Shown in pieces: positions 50,131-58,509 of a DNA stretch of 64,000 nt. Each line of letters opens with the position of its first letter. Positions within the stretch are counted from its first letter, which is position 1. The translations under genes were made by a program, and so were the position numbers. Under the pieces are notes generated by a model. That model ran no database searches, was not told the origin of the DNA, and saw only the letters and a list, made by a program, of their open reading frames with translations. This DNA comes from Pseudarthrobacter sulfonivorans (GTDB lineage Bacteria; Actinomycetota; Actinomycetes; Actinomycetales; Micrococcaceae): positions 168,801 through 232,800 of the forward strand of contig NZ_JACXBW010000010.1 of assembly GCF_014712225.1 (NCBI RefSeq). The letters run 5' to 3'.

Positions 50131-51360
50131 TTGCTACCTCACGCCGAGCCGCGCCCAAATGCTCACCAGCGCCCGTTGGATGGCATAATCGTCGCCGACT
50201 TTTCGCGCGTCCTGGCTGGCCCTTTGGCAACCATGACGCTGGCGGACCTAGGCGCGCGGGTCATCAAGATCGAACGTCCGGGTGCCGGCGATGACACCCG
50301 AAGCTGGGGGCCTCCCTTCTCCCCAACCGGGGCAACCTACTTCGAAAGCGTGAACCGCAACAAAGAATCCATCTGCCTCGATCTCGCGGACCCGGATGAC
50401 CAGGACACAGCGCGTGAGCTCAGCCGCAGAGCCGACATCGTCGTCGAAAACTTCAAACCAGGCGGCATGGCCAAGCTAGGTCTCGGCTACGCCGAACTGG
50501 CAGCAGAGAACCCAGGACTGATCTATGTGTCAGTCACCGGGTTTGGCAGCGGCGGAGGAGCGGACCTGCTTGGCTACGACTTCGTAGTACAGGCGCTTGG
50601 AGGCCTGATGAGCATCACCGGGCAAGCTGACGGCGACCCCACCAAGGCGGGTGTGGCACTCGTGGATGTCCTCACTGCCAAGGACGCAACCATCGGGGTA
50701 CTGGCAGCACTCAATGAACGCAACCGCTCAGGGAAGGGTGCGCTGATAGAAGTCAACCTGCTCTCAAGCCTGCAGGGAGCACTCGCGAATCAGGGCCAAA
50801 GCTTCCTGGGCGCCGGAAAGGTGCCCGCCAGGATGGGCAACGACCACCCCTCGATCGTCCCTTATCAGTTGCTTCAATGCGCGGACGGCACCCTGGCAGT
50901 TGCCTGCGGAAACGATGGCCAGTTCGTCAAGCTCTGCGGCGCCCTGGGCCTCAGCAGACTGGCCGTGGACGAGCGGTTCCAGACCAACAACGCCAGGGTC
51001 CGGAACCGCCTGGACCTGATCCCACTGCTGGAGGATGCCCTGGCCCGCGCCGGTGCCCAATATTGGCAGGACACACTAAACCGCGCAGGTGTACCCGCGG
51101 GGCAGGTGGCCACCATCAAGGAATCGTTGGAGTTCGCAGAGTCGCTGGGGCTGGAGCCGACGATCCCCGTCCATGATGCCAGCGGCGAAATCACCGGCCG
51201 CCAGATCCGGCATCCGATCACGTGGACTCCACCGCTCGATCAGCGCCGGACAGCGCCCCCTGCTCTAGGCGAACACAGCGAATCAGTGCGGCGGTGGCTT
51301 ACCAAGTCTGCGACCGGCCGCACTGCCTCTTCTGGCACAAAACAGGCAGCTGACGTATGA
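50131..51360 (+). CDS. CaiB/BaiF family CoA-transferase (glutarate/dicarboxylate CoA-transferase-like)
   Basis: 409-residue type III CoA-transferase moving CoA between carboxylic acids through an aspartyl anhydride. Landmarks are LDGIIVADFSRVLAGPLATM, VIKIERPGAGDDTRSWGPPF, FESVNRNKESICLDL, VVENFKPGGMAKLGLGY and the probable catalytic Asp179 in VALVDVLTAKDATIG. The start is TTG at 50131, with AAAGGA 7 bases upstream. The next gene is a glutaryl-CoA-dehydrogenase-like enzyme, as in glutarate catabolism with the SUGCT-type transferase, so glutarate or a homologous dicarboxylate is the likely acceptor. Confidence 0.9.
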   Translation: MLPHAEPRPNAHQRPLDGIIVADFSRVLAGPLATMTLADLGARVIKIERPGAGDDTRSWGPPFSPTGATYFESVNRNKESICLDLADPDDQDTARELSRRADIVVENFKPGGMAKLGLGYAELAAENPGLIYVSVTGFGSGGGADLLGYDFVVQALGGLMSITGQADGDPTKAGVALVDVLTAKDATIGVLAALNERNRSGKGALIEVNLLSSLQGALANQGQSFLGAGKVPARMGNDHPSIVPYQLLQCADGTLAVACGNDGQFVKLCGALGLSRLAVDERFQTNNARVRNRLDLIPLLEDALARAGAQYWQDTLNRAGVPAGQVATIKESLEFAESLGLEPTIPVHDASGEITGRQIRHPITWTPPLDQRRTAPPALGEHSESVRRWLTKSATGRTASSGTKQAADV

Positions 51361-51414
51361 CTCCTCCTGCCGATACCTCGAACCAGCCCCCCGAACACTG
51401 CACCAAAGGAAGAC

Positions 51415-52575
51415 ATGACTGACTCAACAGATCTGCTCAACTTCGACAGCCTGCTCAGCCCGGACGAGATCGCGCTCCGTAACTCCGTACGTTCCTTCGT
51501 CGACTCGACCATCAAGCCCAACATCGCCGCCTGGTACGAGTCCGCCGTCTTTCCGCTGGAAATTGTCCCCGAAATGGCCAAACTTGGCCTTCTCGGCATG
51601 CACTTGAAGGGCTACGGCTGCGCCGGCCGCTCTGCCGTCGAATACGGGCTGGCCGGCGCTGAGCTGGAAGCAGGCGACTCGGGCCTGCGGACCTTCGTCA
51701 GCGTGCAGGGCTCTCTGGCAATGAGCGCCATCTACAAGCACGGCTCCGAAGAACAGAAACAGGAATGGCTGCCCCAGATGGCTGCCGGTGAAGCGATCGG
51801 CTCGTTCGGGCTGACCGAGCCGACGGCGGGCTCGGACCCGGGCGCGATGAAGACCTTCGCACGCAGGGACGGCGAGGACTGGATCATCAACGGCTCCAAG
51901 CGGTGGATCGGTCTCGCCTCCGTTGCCAAGCTGACGGTTATCTGGGCACAGACGGATGACGGCGTCCGCGGGTTCATTGTGCCCACGGATACGCCAGGAT
52001 TCACCGCGACGCCCATCGAACAGAAGCTGTCCATGCGGGCCTCCATCCAATGCGACATCGAGCTCACGGACGTACGTCTGCCTGCGGACGCAATGCTGCC
52101 TAACGCCAAAGGCTTGAGGGGACCTTTCGAGTGCCTCAACGAGGCGCGGTACGGCATCATCTGGGGCGCCATGGGTGCGGCGCGGGACAGCTACGCCACG
52201 GCTCTGGCCTACGCCCAGGAACGCCTGCAGTTCGACAAACCGCTGGCCGGATACCAGCTCACGCAGGAAAAACTCGTCAACATGGCACTGGAAATCAACA
52301 AAGGTTTCCTGCTCGCCCTGCACTTGGGCCGGCTCAAAGACGCCGGGATGCTGGAACCGCACCAGATCTCGGTGGGCAAGCTCAACAACTGCCGCGAGGC
52401 CATCAAAATCTGCCGCGATGCGCGCGCCATGCTGGGCGGAAACGGCATCACCCTGGATTACTCGCCGTTGCGCCATGCCAACAACCTGGAATCGGTCCGC
52501 ACCTATGAAGGCACCGACGAGGTCCACACACTGATCCTCGGAAACAAGATCACCGGCATTCCCGCCTTTCGCTGA
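51415..52575 (+). CDS. gcdH: Glutaryl-CoA dehydrogenase-like acyl-CoA dehydrogenase
   Basis: 386 residues most like GcdH, which oxidises and decarboxylates glutaryl-CoA to crotonyl-CoA. GcdH-type features are SGLRTFVSVQGSLAMSAIYK with the Arg that contacts the distal carboxylate, SFGLTEPTAGSDPGAMKTFA, KRWIGLASVAKLTVIWAQ, and the catalytic Glu in ESVRTYEGTDEVHTLILGNK. ATG 51415 follows AAAGGAAG. It lies 54 bases after the CoA-transferase gene. A general dehydrogenase for another acyl-CoA is less likely but possible. Confidence 0.85.
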   Translation: MTDSTDLLNFDSLLSPDEIALRNSVRSFVDSTIKPNIAAWYESAVFPLEIVPEMAKLGLLGMHLKGYGCAGRSAVEYGLAGAELEAGDSGLRTFVSVQGSLAMSAIYKHGSEEQKQEWLPQMAAGEAIGSFGLTEPTAGSDPGAMKTFARRDGEDWIINGSKRWIGLASVAKLTVIWAQTDDGVRGFIVPTDTPGFTATPIEQKLSMRASIQCDIELTDVRLPADAMLPNAKGLRGPFECLNEARYGIIWGAMGAARDSYATALAYAQERLQFDKPLAGYQLTQEKLVNMALEINKGFLLALHLGRLKDAGMLEPHQISVGKLNNCREAIKICRDARAMLGGNGITLDYSPLRHANNLESVRTYEGTDEVHTLILGNKITGIPAFR

Positions 52576-52587
52576 GAGAGCAAACCC

Positions 52588-54063
52588 ATGACACCAGCCA
52601 TCCAGCTTCAACACCTCATCAATGGGGCCTGGCAAGACGGGACCGCAAGTCCCCTGGCCAGCAGCAACCCGGCCCGCCCCGACGAGACCGTCGCCCACGG
52701 CCTCCAGGCAAGCGACGCCGAGGTGGACCGGGCCATGGCAGCGGCCACTGCAGCCAAGCGGGACTGGGCCCGAACCCCCGCCCATGAACGGGGTGCCGTG
52801 CTGCTCCGTGCAGCAGCCAGCCTGGAGGAGTCCGCTTCAGACCTGGGACTTGAACTGGCCCGCGAGGAAGGCAAGACCCGCCCTGAAGGCGAAGGCGAAG
52901 TGTTGCGGGCCGCCCAGATCCTCCGCTACTACGGGAACGACGGCGACCGCGCGGCCGGCGGAATCTATTCTTCACCCCGGCGCGGCGAAAAGATCCTGGT
53001 AACGCGAAAACCGTTAGGCGTGATCGGGGTGGTGACCCCGTTCAATTTCCCTATTGCCATCCCGGCATGGAAAATCGGCCCCGCCTTGGCCTACGGGAAC
53101 ACCGTGGTCTGGAAACCGGCCAGCACAGTGCCGCTGCTGGCCATGCGGCTGGCGCAAGCCTTAGGCGCAGCCGGCCTTCCAGCCGGGGTCCTGAATCTCC
53201 TGATTGGCCCCGGCTCCATGGGCAACAGCATTGTTGAACATCACGCATTGGACGGACTGACATTTACCGGGTCCACCGGTGTGGGCAGGAGCCTGGCCTC
53301 CAAAGCCGCCGGCCGCGGTGTTCCGGTGCAGGCAGAAATGGGCGGAAAAAACGCGGCCGTTGTGCTCTCTGATGCTGACCTTGACCTGGCCGTCGAACAG
53401 GTCATGCTTGGCGCCTTCAGGTCATCCGGACAAAAATGCACCGCCACATCCCGCCTAATCGTGGCCGAGAATATCGCCGACGAGTTTCTTGCCGAACTCG
53501 GGAAGCGGGCAGCCAACCTGCTAATAGGGGATCCGACGGCGGCCGGGACCGAGATGGGCCCCGTCATCAATGCCTCCGCACGCAAGTCCATCCAGCAGGG
53601 AATCGACACCGCACTCGCGCAAGGAGCCAGCCTCCTCGCCGGCGGGCACCCCTACACTGAGGGCGCCCTGGCCGACGGCCACTTCATTGCCCCGACCGTT
53701 CTCGAGCTGCCCGGCGACGGAACGCAGAATGTGTGGACCGAAGAGCTTTTCGGGCCAGTGCTGAGCGTTCGCCGTGCCCAATCAACCCAGGAAGCCTTTG
53801 AGCTGGCCAACGACAGCGAATTCGGCCTCTCGGCGGCACTGTTTACCCAAGACTTGACCACAGCCCTATCAGCCATGGATGAGATCGACGTCGGGATCCT
53901 GCACATCAACTCCGAATCAGCCGGGGCCGACCCCCACGTTCCCTTCGGGGGAGCCAAGAAGAGCGGCTACGGGCCGAAGGAACAGGGCGAAGCCGCCAGG
54001 GAGTTCTTCGCGCACACCACAACCGTCTACCTGCGCGGAGGTGCTGGCAGTGTCCAGTCCTGA
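52588..54063 (+). CDS. Aldehyde (semialdehyde) dehydrogenase
   Basis: 491-residue aldehyde dehydrogenase similar to the alpha-ketoglutarate/succinate-semialdehyde class. GVVTPFNFPIAIPAWKIGPA and KPASTVPLLAMRLAQ form the cofactor site; the general base is in QAEMGGKNAAVVL and the nucleophile Cys in SSGQKCTATSR; EELFGPVLSVRRA and FGGAKKSGYGPKEQG follow. It is 12 bases after gcdH. It is well placed to oxidise the semialdehyde released by the HpaI-type aldolase to a dicarboxylic acid for the CoA-transferase. Confidence 0.9.
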   Translation: MTPAIQLQHLINGAWQDGTASPLASSNPARPDETVAHGLQASDAEVDRAMAAATAAKRDWARTPAHERGAVLLRAAASLEESASDLGLELAREEGKTRPEGEGEVLRAAQILRYYGNDGDRAAGGIYSSPRRGEKILVTRKPLGVIGVVTPFNFPIAIPAWKIGPALAYGNTVVWKPASTVPLLAMRLAQALGAAGLPAGVLNLLIGPGSMGNSIVEHHALDGLTFTGSTGVGRSLASKAAGRGVPVQAEMGGKNAAVVLSDADLDLAVEQVMLGAFRSSGQKCTATSRLIVAENIADEFLAELGKRAANLLIGDPTAAGTEMGPVINASARKSIQQGIDTALAQGASLLAGGHPYTEGALADGHFIAPTVLELPGDGTQNVWTEELFGPVLSVRRAQSTQEAFELANDSEFGLSAALFTQDLTTALSAMDEIDVGILHINSESAGADPHVPFGGAKKSGYGPKEQGEAAREFFAHTTTVYLRGGAGSVQS

Positions 54064-54940
54064 TCCCTCACGTCCTCAGATCCAACGCATCCTCGTTGTC
54101 GGCGCCGGGGCCATGGGCTCCCAGATCGCCATGGTTTTTGCCCTGGCCGGGCACGACGTCACCCTCCAGGACGTTATCGAGTCCGGACTGACGAGAGCCG
54201 GAGCCCAACTCGCCGACCGCATGGGCGCCGCCGTCGCCAAAGGCCGCATGAGCCAGGCGTGCGCCGAGGAAGCCCTGGGCAGGCTCAGTTTCAGCACTGA
54301 CCTTGATCAAGCCGCATCAACTGCGGACTTCGTGATTGAAGCTGCAACCGAAAAACTGGAGATCAAACAACAGATATTCGCTGCCCTTGACCGAGCCGTC
54401 CCGGCCCATGCCATCCTTGCCACCAATTCCTCGACCTACGGTTCCTCAAAGGTGGCTTCAGTCACCAGCCGTCCGGAACGTGTCTGCAACGTGCACTTCT
54501 TCAACCCTGCACTGGTGATGAAATGCGTCGAAGTGGTCCGCCATCCGCAGACTTCACAGGAAACCATAGATGTGGTCATGGAACTTGTCCGCACGATTGG
54601 GAAGCAACCGGTGTTGCTCAACCAGGAAGTTCCAGGCTTCGTGGCCAACCGGCTGATGGGGGTACTCCGAGACGAAGCACTAAATCTGTACAGTTCCGGC
54701 GTGGCCAGCATTGAGGACATAGATGCGGCCGCGAAAACGGCGTTGGGACATCCCATGGGCCCATTCGAGCTCATGGATCTCGTAGGGCTGGACGTCAACT
54801 GCATGATTGCCCAAGCCACCTATGAGGAAACCGGCGACCCCGCAGACCTGCCCCACCCGATCATGCAGAAAATGTATGAATCAGGGAGGCTCGGACGCAA
54901 GAGCGGGATGGGCTGGTACAACTACGAAACCACTCGATGA
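54050..54940 (+). CDS. 3-hydroxyacyl-CoA (3-hydroxybutyryl-CoA) dehydrogenase
   Basis: 296-residue single-function NAD-dependent dehydrogenase. NAD motif VVGAGAMGSQIAMVFALAG is near residue 12; EAATEKLEIKQQIFAAL, ATNSSTYGSSKVAS and VCNVHFFNPALVMKCVEVV carry the catalytic His-Asn region; VPGFVANRLMGVLRDEAL begins the C-terminal domain. The GTG at 54050 has GGAGG 8 bases upstream and overlaps the aldehyde dehydrogenase by 14 bases. It would convert 3-hydroxybutyryl-CoA, formed from crotonyl-CoA, to acetoacetyl-CoA. A hydratase for the step between is not in this operon but exists elsewhere in the window. Confidence 0.9.
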   Translation: MSSPDPSRPQIQRILVVGAGAMGSQIAMVFALAGHDVTLQDVIESGLTRAGAQLADRMGAAVAKGRMSQACAEEALGRLSFSTDLDQAASTADFVIEAATEKLEIKQQIFAALDRAVPAHAILATNSSTYGSSKVASVTSRPERVCNVHFFNPALVMKCVEVVRHPQTSQETIDVVMELVRTIGKQPVLLNQEVPGFVANRLMGVLRDEALNLYSSGVASIEDIDAAAKTALGHPMGPFELMDLVGLDVNCMIAQATYEETGDPADLPHPIMQKMYESGRLGRKSGMGWYNYETTR

Positions 54941-55028
54941 CAAGAGTGAGTGGCCCTTGCCGTCGGGCGTCCGTGATGAAACCAAGAAAATTGGAGCACC
55001 GGTTGTGTCTCGTCACTAGGCTGTCCCT

Positions 55029-55727
55029 GTGACTACAGAAATGCCCGCCAGCCCCTCGAGGACCGTTGGCTCCCAGACACTTGCCCGCGGACTGGAGGCC
55101 TTGAAGGCAATCGCCGACGCACGCGACGGGCTTGCGATCAATGACGTCGGCGAGCTTCTGGGTGTGCACCGCACTATCGCCTACCGCATCCTCAACACGC
55201 TGAGCGACGCGAAGCTGATACACCGAAGCGACGACAACCGCTACCGCGGCGCGGCAGGGCTGCTCCAGCTCACATCTGCAGCGCATGATGCGATTCGTGC
55301 CGCGGCCCTCCCGGTTCTGCACGATGTGGCCAATGACCTGGCATCAACGGTCTCGTTGCTCATTAGGGAGGGAAACGACGCGGTGGCGCTGGCCGTAGTA
55401 GAGCCGCGGGGCCCCTCGTACCATGTCTCATTTGCCCAGGGAAGCCGGCACCCGCTCAACCGTGGAGCCGCAGGACTAGCGATCCAAGCAAGCCAGCCAC
55501 CGTTGTCCTCAGAAGCCGAAGAGGTCCGGATTGCCAGAGCCAACGGCTTTGCCATCACCTTCGGTGAAGTTGAACCCAACATGTACGGACTGGCCGCCCC
55601 CATCAAAGGTTCTGGACCGGAGCTCGCCGCCTGTATCAACCTCATCACGACCCGGAGGGAAGTCGCGGAAGGCGCCGCCACGGCCATTGTTGCCGCGGCG
55701 GAGCGTATTTCCAGCCGTCTTGGCTGA
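55029..55727 (+). CDS. IclR-family transcriptional regulator
   Basis: 232 residues. The winged helix shows TLARGLEALKAIADARDGLA, INDVGELLGVHRTIAYRILN and LIHRSDDNRYRGAAGLLQL; the effector domain has DLASTVSLLIREGNDAVALA and NRGAAGLAIQAS. It is shorter than most IclR proteins because the last part of the effector domain is compact. The start is GTG 55029, just after an 88-bp gap. It directly precedes the mhp operon and is the obvious candidate for its control, by analogy with MhpR/HppR, which are also IclR members. Confidence 0.88.
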   Translation: MTTEMPASPSRTVGSQTLARGLEALKAIADARDGLAINDVGELLGVHRTIAYRILNTLSDAKLIHRSDDNRYRGAAGLLQLTSAAHDAIRAAALPVLHDVANDLASTVSLLIREGNDAVALAVVEPRGPSYHVSFAQGSRHPLNRGAAGLAIQASQPPLSSEAEEVRIARANGFAITFGEVEPNMYGLAAPIKGSGPELAACINLITTRREVAEGAATAIVAAAERISSRLG

Positions 55728-55746
55728 ACTTGAATGGCCGAAAGAC

Positions 55747-55767
55747 GTGGACTTCAGGACATTCCAC
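55747..55767. promoter_or_regulatory. Dyad GTGGA-N11-TCCAC before the mhp operon
   Basis: GTGGA (55747-55751) and TCCAC (55763-55767) are inverted around 11 bases. It recalls the TGGA/TCCA ends of the site at 41432 but with wider spacing. It lies 20 bases after the IclR stop. Confidence 0.3.
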
Positions 55768-55832
55768 TAGCCGGCAAGCTGCCATAGACACCCACGTCAC
55801 CGCAGTGATTCGATGTCGTCATCGAAGTGCAA

Positions 55833-55863
55833 TTATCGCCTTTGCGTGTGCGATAAATACACA
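55833..55863. promoter_or_regulatory. Overlapping dyads in the mhp promoter region
   Basis: TTATCGC-N10-GCGATAA (55833-55856) overlaps TGTG-N9-CACA (55847-55863). They end 18 bases before the mhpC ATG, in an unusually AT-rich short stretch. They are the best candidates for the IclR operator or the promoter core of the mhp operon. Confidence 0.45.
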
Positions 55864-55880
55864 ATCTAGGGAGTTTAGCT

Positions 55881-56750
55881 ATGACACCGCGTCCGTACAC
55901 CAGCGTCTGGTCCGACCTTGCCCAGACTGAATTCAGCCAGGGCTACATCCAGGCCGGCCCGTACCGCACCCGCTACCTGCACGCAGGGGACTCCTCAAAG
56001 CCCACGCTGATCGCCATGCACGGCATCACCGGCCACGCCGAGGCATACGTCCGCAACCTCCAGCCCCTGTCGGAGCATTTCGATGTGTGGGCCATCGACT
56101 TCATCGGCCATGGCTACAGCGCAAAGCCTGAACACCCTCTGGAGATCAAGCACTACATCGAACAGGTCCTCGGATTCATGGAGGCAATCGGCGTCGAGAA
56201 GGCGTACCTCACCGGCGAATCACTGGGCGGCTGGGTCACGGCACAGTTTGCCATCGACTACCCGGAAAAGGTCGAACGCATCTTCCTGAACACCATGGGC
56301 GGGACGATGGCCAACCCGGTAGTGATGGAGCGTCTTTACACGCTGTCCATGGAAGCTGCCAAGGACCCTTCCTGGGAGCGGGTAAAAACCCGGCTTGAGT
56401 GGCTCATGGCCGACCCTGCCATGGTCACCGACGACCTGATCCGCACCCGCCAGGACATCTTCCAACAGCCGGGCTGGCTCCAGGCCTGCGAGGCCAACAT
56501 GGCCCTCCAGGACCCCGAGACACGCAAACGCAACATGCTCACGGACGAGGCCCTTGCCCAGATTAAGGCTCCGGCTTTGGTGCTGTGGACAACCAAGGAC
56601 CCCTCCGGCCCGGTCGACGAAGGACGCCGAATCGCCGGCCTCATCCCCAATAGTGAACTGGCCATCATGGAAAACTGCGGCCACTGGCCCCAGTACGAGG
56701 ATCCGAACACGTTCAACAAAATCTTCCTTGACTTCATGCTGGCCCGCTAG
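55881..56750 (+). CDS. mhpC: 2-hydroxy-6-ketonona-2,4-dienedioate hydrolase (MhpC)
   Basis: 289-residue alpha/beta hydrolase cleaving the C-C bond of the 2,3-dihydroxyphenylpropionate ring-fission product to succinate and 2-hydroxypentadienoate. Oxyanion-hole segment IAMHGITGHAEAYVRNL; nucleophile Ser in TGESLGGWVTAQF near residue 110; Asp in WTTKDPSGPVDEG; His in ENCGHWPQYEDP. AGGGAG is 8 bases before the ATG. It leads the order mhpC-A-B-D-F-E. Only moderately similar to the second C-C hydrolase at 41574. Confidence 0.9.
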   Translation: MTPRPYTSVWSDLAQTEFSQGYIQAGPYRTRYLHAGDSSKPTLIAMHGITGHAEAYVRNLQPLSEHFDVWAIDFIGHGYSAKPEHPLEIKHYIEQVLGFMEAIGVEKAYLTGESLGGWVTAQFAIDYPEKVERIFLNTMGGTMANPVVMERLYTLSMEAAKDPSWERVKTRLEWLMADPAMVTDDLIRTRQDIFQQPGWLQACEANMALQDPETRKRNMLTDEALAQIKAPALVLWTTKDPSGPVDEGRRIAGLIPNSELAIMENCGHWPQYEDPNTFNKIFLDFMLAR

Positions 56751-56781
56751 GGCCCACCTGCAACGACGCGAAAGCACCGAA

Positions 56782-58509
56782 ATGACAAGCAATAACTTCG
56801 ATATTGAAACCGATGTCCTGGTGGTGGGCGCCGGTCCGGTGGGGCTCATGCTCGCCAACCTGCTCGGCATGTACGGCCAGGACGTCACCCTCGTGGAAAA
56901 GTTGCCCGAGTTGATCGACTACCCGCGCGGAGTCGGTATCGACGACGAATCCCTCCGCTCAGTCCAGACAATCGGCCTGACGGAAACGGTCCTGCCACAC
57001 ACCACCGCACAGCACATCATGCGGCTGGTCAACGGCCGGGGCAAGGTCATTATGACCAACGAGCCCAAGGCCGACGAGTTCGGCTGGCCCCGCAAGAGCG
57101 GCTTCGTCCAGCCCCTGGTGGACCGCGCACTGTTCGATGGCCTGGACCGCTTCGCATCCGTCACGGCGCACTTCGGCCACACCGTCGTAGACGCAGTGGA
57201 ATCAGCCGACGCCGTCATCGCCACCGTTGAGTACAACGATGGTGGCACGCCTGCGGTCAAGCGGATCAAAGCCCAGTACCTCGTCGGTTGCGAAGGCGGA
57301 AAGTCACCGACCCGCAAAAGGCTCGGTACAACGTTTGAAGGCCAGTCGCCGTCGACCCGCTGGCTCGTGGTGGACGTCGAGAACGACCCCTTGGGTACCC
57401 CGAACGTCTTCCTCGGCGCGGACCCGAAGCGGCCCTACGTTTCCATCGGCTTGGCGCACGCGATCCGGCGCTGGGAGTTCATGATCTTCGATCACGAAAC
57501 CGACGAGCAGGTCACAGACAAGAAGTTCATTTACAACCTGCTCAAGGACCACGTCCCCAACCCGGACGAGCTGGAAGTCATCCGTGAACGCGTCTTTACG
57601 CACCATGGGAGGATTGCCGGTACGTTCCGCAAGGGCCGCCAGATTGTTGCCGGCGACGCCGCACACCTGATGCCCGTCTGGATGGGCCAGGGCTGGAACT
57701 CCGGCGTCCGCGATGCCACCAACCTCGCATGGAAACTGTCGACTGTGCTGCGAGGTCAGGCGGGGGAGGGGCTCCTCGACACCTACGAGGACGAGCGCCG
57801 TGACCATGCCAAGGCCATGATCGACCTCTCCCTGACACTGGGCGCGATCATCAAGCCCACCAACCCGGTGGTGGTGGGTGCCCGCGATGCGACAGCAGCG
57901 GTCCTGAACCTGTTCCCGCAGGTGAAGTCCTATTTCTCGGAGATGCGCTTCAAACCGATGCCGCGCTACACCAAAGGTGTCGTCGTGGACCCCACCTCCG
58001 CTGCCGCCGGTACCGCTAGGGCACGGCTCACGAGCAAGCTGATTCCCGTCCTGACGGCCAATAACCTCAACTCGTCGGTGGGTGTGCAGTTCATCCAGCC
58101 CCGGGTCAACACCAAGGGCGCGCAGGGCATCCGGCTTGATGATGCCATCGGCAAATGGTGGACCGTGCTGGCGTGGGGCAATAACCCCAAGGGCATGTTC
58201 AGCGCCGAGGAAATTGCCCGGCTGGAAGCACTTGGTGCCACCCTTGTCGCCGTCGTACCCGAATCACAGCGCCGCTGGGCCGAGGAGCGCTACAGCCACG
58301 ACGTGACCGTCGTCGGCGACGCCGAAGGCCGCCTCAAGAAGTGGTTCGATGACCGCCCCACCCCGGTGCTTTTCATCCGCCCGGACCGCTTCGTTGCCGG
58401 TGCCTGCCTGGCACAGGACGCACCGCGCACTCTCGCAGCCATCCTCACTGCAATGTCTTTCAAGGAAGGAGCCAGCCATGACGCTCGCACTCGTCTGCAT
58501 GTCGCATAG
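56782..58509 (+). CDS. mhpA: 3-(3-hydroxyphenyl)propionate 2-hydroxylase (MhpA)
   Basis: 575-residue single-component FAD monooxygenase hydroxylating 3-(3-hydroxyphenyl)propionate to the 2,3-diol with NADH and O2. FAD motif VVGAGPVGLMLANLLGMYG near residue 12; GVGIDDESLRSVQTIGL; the DG-type YLVGCEGGKSPTRKRLG; the second FAD motif VAGDAAHLMPVWMGQGWNSG. A short C-terminal thioredoxin-like part follows. ATG 56782 matches the start of FDIETDVLVVGAG; the open frame upstream lies in mhpC. Its last 32 bases overlap mhpB. Confidence 0.93.
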   Translation: MTSNNFDIETDVLVVGAGPVGLMLANLLGMYGQDVTLVEKLPELIDYPRGVGIDDESLRSVQTIGLTETVLPHTTAQHIMRLVNGRGKVIMTNEPKADEFGWPRKSGFVQPLVDRALFDGLDRFASVTAHFGHTVVDAVESADAVIATVEYNDGGTPAVKRIKAQYLVGCEGGKSPTRKRLGTTFEGQSPSTRWLVVDVENDPLGTPNVFLGADPKRPYVSIGLAHAIRRWEFMIFDHETDEQVTDKKFIYNLLKDHVPNPDELEVIRERVFTHHGRIAGTFRKGRQIVAGDAAHLMPVWMGQGWNSGVRDATNLAWKLSTVLRGQAGEGLLDTYEDERRDHAKAMIDLSLTLGAIIKPTNPVVVGARDATAAVLNLFPQVKSYFSEMRFKPMPRYTKGVVVDPTSAAAGTARARLTSKLIPVLTANNLNSSVGVQFIQPRVNTKGAQGIRLDDAIGKWWTVLAWGNNPKGMFSAEEIARLEALGATLVAVVPESQRRWAEERYSHDVTVVGDAEGRLKKWFDDRPTPVLFIRPDRFVAGACLAQDAPRTLAAILTAMSFKEGASHDARTRLHVA

